Below are positions 62,770 to 64,000 of a stretch of DNA of 64,000 nucleotides, piece after piece. The translations under genes and the position numbers were made by a program. This stretch comes from Pseudomonas triticifolii (lineage in GTDB: Bacteria; Pseudomonadota; Gammaproteobacteria; Pseudomonadales; Pseudomonadaceae), in the NCBI RefSeq assembly GCF_014358015.1, contig NZ_JACONV010000022.1, positions 1 to 64,000 on the forward strand, read 5' to 3'. How positions within the stretch are numbered: position 1 is the stretch's first letter; each line of letters begins with the position of its first letter. The notes under the pieces were generated by a model that saw nothing but the letters and a program-made list of their open reading frames with translations, did no database searches and was not told the origin of the DNA.

Positions 62770-63957
62770 ATGCCTGCCGAAGACTCCCGTAGCGCCTGGT
62801 CGATCTTCCTTGTGTTCCTGCGTCTTGGCCTGACCAGCTTCGGTGGTCCGGTCGCGCATCTGGCTTATTTTCGCGAGGAGTTCGTGACTCGACGGGCGTG
62901 GCTGAATGATCGCAGCTACGCCAGTCTGGTTGCGTTGTGTCAGTTTCTTCCGGGACCGGCGAGCAGTCAGGTGGGCATGGCGCTGGGCCTTTCGCGTGGA
63001 GGTTATCGCGGCGCGCTGGCCGCATGGTGCGGGTTTACATTGCCCTCTGCGATCATCCTCACGTTGCTGGCGCTGGGCGTGGCGAACGACCATACGCTTG
63101 TGCCTGAAGGTGTCTTGCACGGTCTGAAGATCGTGGCAGTCGCTGTTGTTGCACAGGCGGTGTATGGCATGGCCCGCCAGCATTGCACAGCAGCATCAAA
63201 AATCGTATTGGCAATCATCGCTGCCAGCGTCGTGCTGCTAATGCCATTGGCAGGTACACAGATCGCCGTCATCGTCGTTGCAGGTCTTGCGGGTACGCTA
63301 TTGTTCAAGCCCGGTTTACCAAGGCATACCGATCATCTACCGACGACGATCAGCCTTGAAGCAGGCGCTGGCTGGCTGATCGCGTTCGTCTCGCTTTTGC
63401 TGGGCTTGCCACTGCTAAGCGCGCTTTTCCCAAGCCAGACCCTGGCACTGATCGAAAGCTTTTATCGCGTAGGCTCGCTGGTTTTCGGCGGCGGCCACGT
63501 CGTACTCCCTCTGCTGCAGAACGAAGTGGTACCCGCTGGATGGGTCAATCCTGAAACCTTCCTCGTCGGATACGGTGCGGCGCAGGCCGTACCAGGCCCA
63601 CTGTTCACTTTTGCGGCGTATCTGGGGGCGTCGATGTCGGTGCCACCCACCGCCTGGACGGGAGCACTGATCGCCCTGCTGGCGATTTTTGCGCCCTCTT
63701 TTCTGCTGGTGGCAGGTGCATTGCCGTTCTGGAACCGGCTTCAACATAACCGGCGTATCCAGGCGGCCTGTCTCGGGATCAATGCTGCCGTGGTCGGGAT
63801 ATTGCTGGCAGCCCTGTATCGCCCGGTCTGGACCAGCGCCATTGAAGGGCCGCAGGACATCGCTCTGGCCTTGCTGGCGCTGGCCGCGTTGCTCTGCAAG
63901 GTAGCCCCATGGCGCGTCGTGATACTCAGCGCCATGGCGGGTGGATTACTGGGATGA
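62770..63957 (+). CDS. chrA: Chromate transporter family protein ChrA
   Basis: A 395-residue CHR family transporter with two CHR domains. The first carries GLTSFGGPVAHLAYF and QFLPGPASSQ, the second GSLVFGGGHVVLPLLQNE and QAVPGPLFT. About ten transmembrane helices are expected. These proteins exchange chromate, or in some cases other oxyanions. No chrB regulator is adjacent. The ATG at 62770 is used; a TTG six codons upstream is possible. The last 43 bases of the window hold no gene I can name. Confidence 0.9.
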   Translation: MPAEDSRSAWSIFLVFLRLGLTSFGGPVAHLAYFREEFVTRRAWLNDRSYASLVALCQFLPGPASSQVGMALGLSRGGYRGALAAWCGFTLPSAIILTLLALGVANDHTLVPEGVLHGLKIVAVAVVAQAVYGMARQHCTAASKIVLAIIAASVVLLMPLAGTQIAVIVVAGLAGTLLFKPGLPRHTDHLPTTISLEAGAGWLIAFVSLLLGLPLLSALFPSQTLALIESFYRVGSLVFGGGHVVLPLLQNEVVPAGWVNPETFLVGYGAAQAVPGPLFTFAAYLGASMSVPPTAWTGALIALLAIFAPSFLLVAGALPFWNRLQHNRRIQAACLGINAAVVGILLAALYRPVWTSAIEGPQDIALALLALAALLCKVAPWRVVILSAMAGGLLG

Positions 63958-64000
63958 GCCCTACTGGGGTGAGCCCAGACGCACGCTACGTATCGTGAAG

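Overview
The window is a stretch of core chromosome from a fluorescent-type Pseudomonas, most likely of the P. syringae group. The evidence is the protein sequences (FimV, PilZ, RNase E, FabF/AcpP/FabG/FabD and others), the Pseudomonas-specific gene order, moderately high GC, REP-like palindromes of the P. syringae/P. fluorescens type at 26-60 and 47760-47845, and an RgsA-type small RNA beside tatD. I see no prophage, insertion sequence, CRISPR array or integrative element.

Layout. 77-904 is a DUF2242-type lipoprotein. 1125-1534 is a tRNA operon on the minus strand (Val, Asp, Asp) with its own promoter and terminator. 1674-14698 is a minus-strand block equivalent, as I recall it, to P. aeruginosa PA3116 to PA3106: usg, fimV, truA, trpF, accD, folC, a SPOR protein, cvpA, purF, metZ and an SDR. 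It links the envelope and pilus protein FimV to tRNA modification, tryptophan, malonyl-CoA, folate, purine and methionine synthesis. 14784-41956 matches the PA2955-PA2984 region: two small envelope or unknown proteins, TetR, LysE, rgsA, tatD, pilZ, holB, tmk, mltG, pabC, fabF, acpP, fabG, fabD, plsX, rpmF, yceD, maf, sppA, a HAD phosphatase, rluC, rne (with a leader of about 650 nt), murB, kdsB, a Trm112-like gene, lpxK, exbD, exbB and comEC. This is the fatty-acid, phospholipid, LPS and peptidoglycan core, plus RNA turnover. 42092-47738 matches PA2811-PA2817 (ABC-2 transporter, GST, fadE, PA2817-like). 47892-52857 matches the PA3340-PA3344 neighbourhood (second FimV-like protein, MarR regulator, recQ). 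yecA and a DUF454 protein follow.

The most distinctive part is 54173-62688: a compact (about 1,070 residue) retention-module/VWA/RTX adhesin on the minus strand, facing away from a complete type I secretion operon (TolC/LapE-like, LapB-like ABC, LapC-like HlyD). It looks like a miniature LapA-type surface adhesin system, but the usual di-alanine protease site is not visible in the retention module and no lapD/lapG pair lies nearby. A single-gene ChrA transporter closes the window.

The window is a mosaic of blocks that are separated in P. aeruginosa, so the junctions at 14699-14783, 41957-42091 and 47739-47891 are rearrangement points relative to that species. Gene-order comparisons are from memory, and functional assignments rest on motif recognition, not on database searches.
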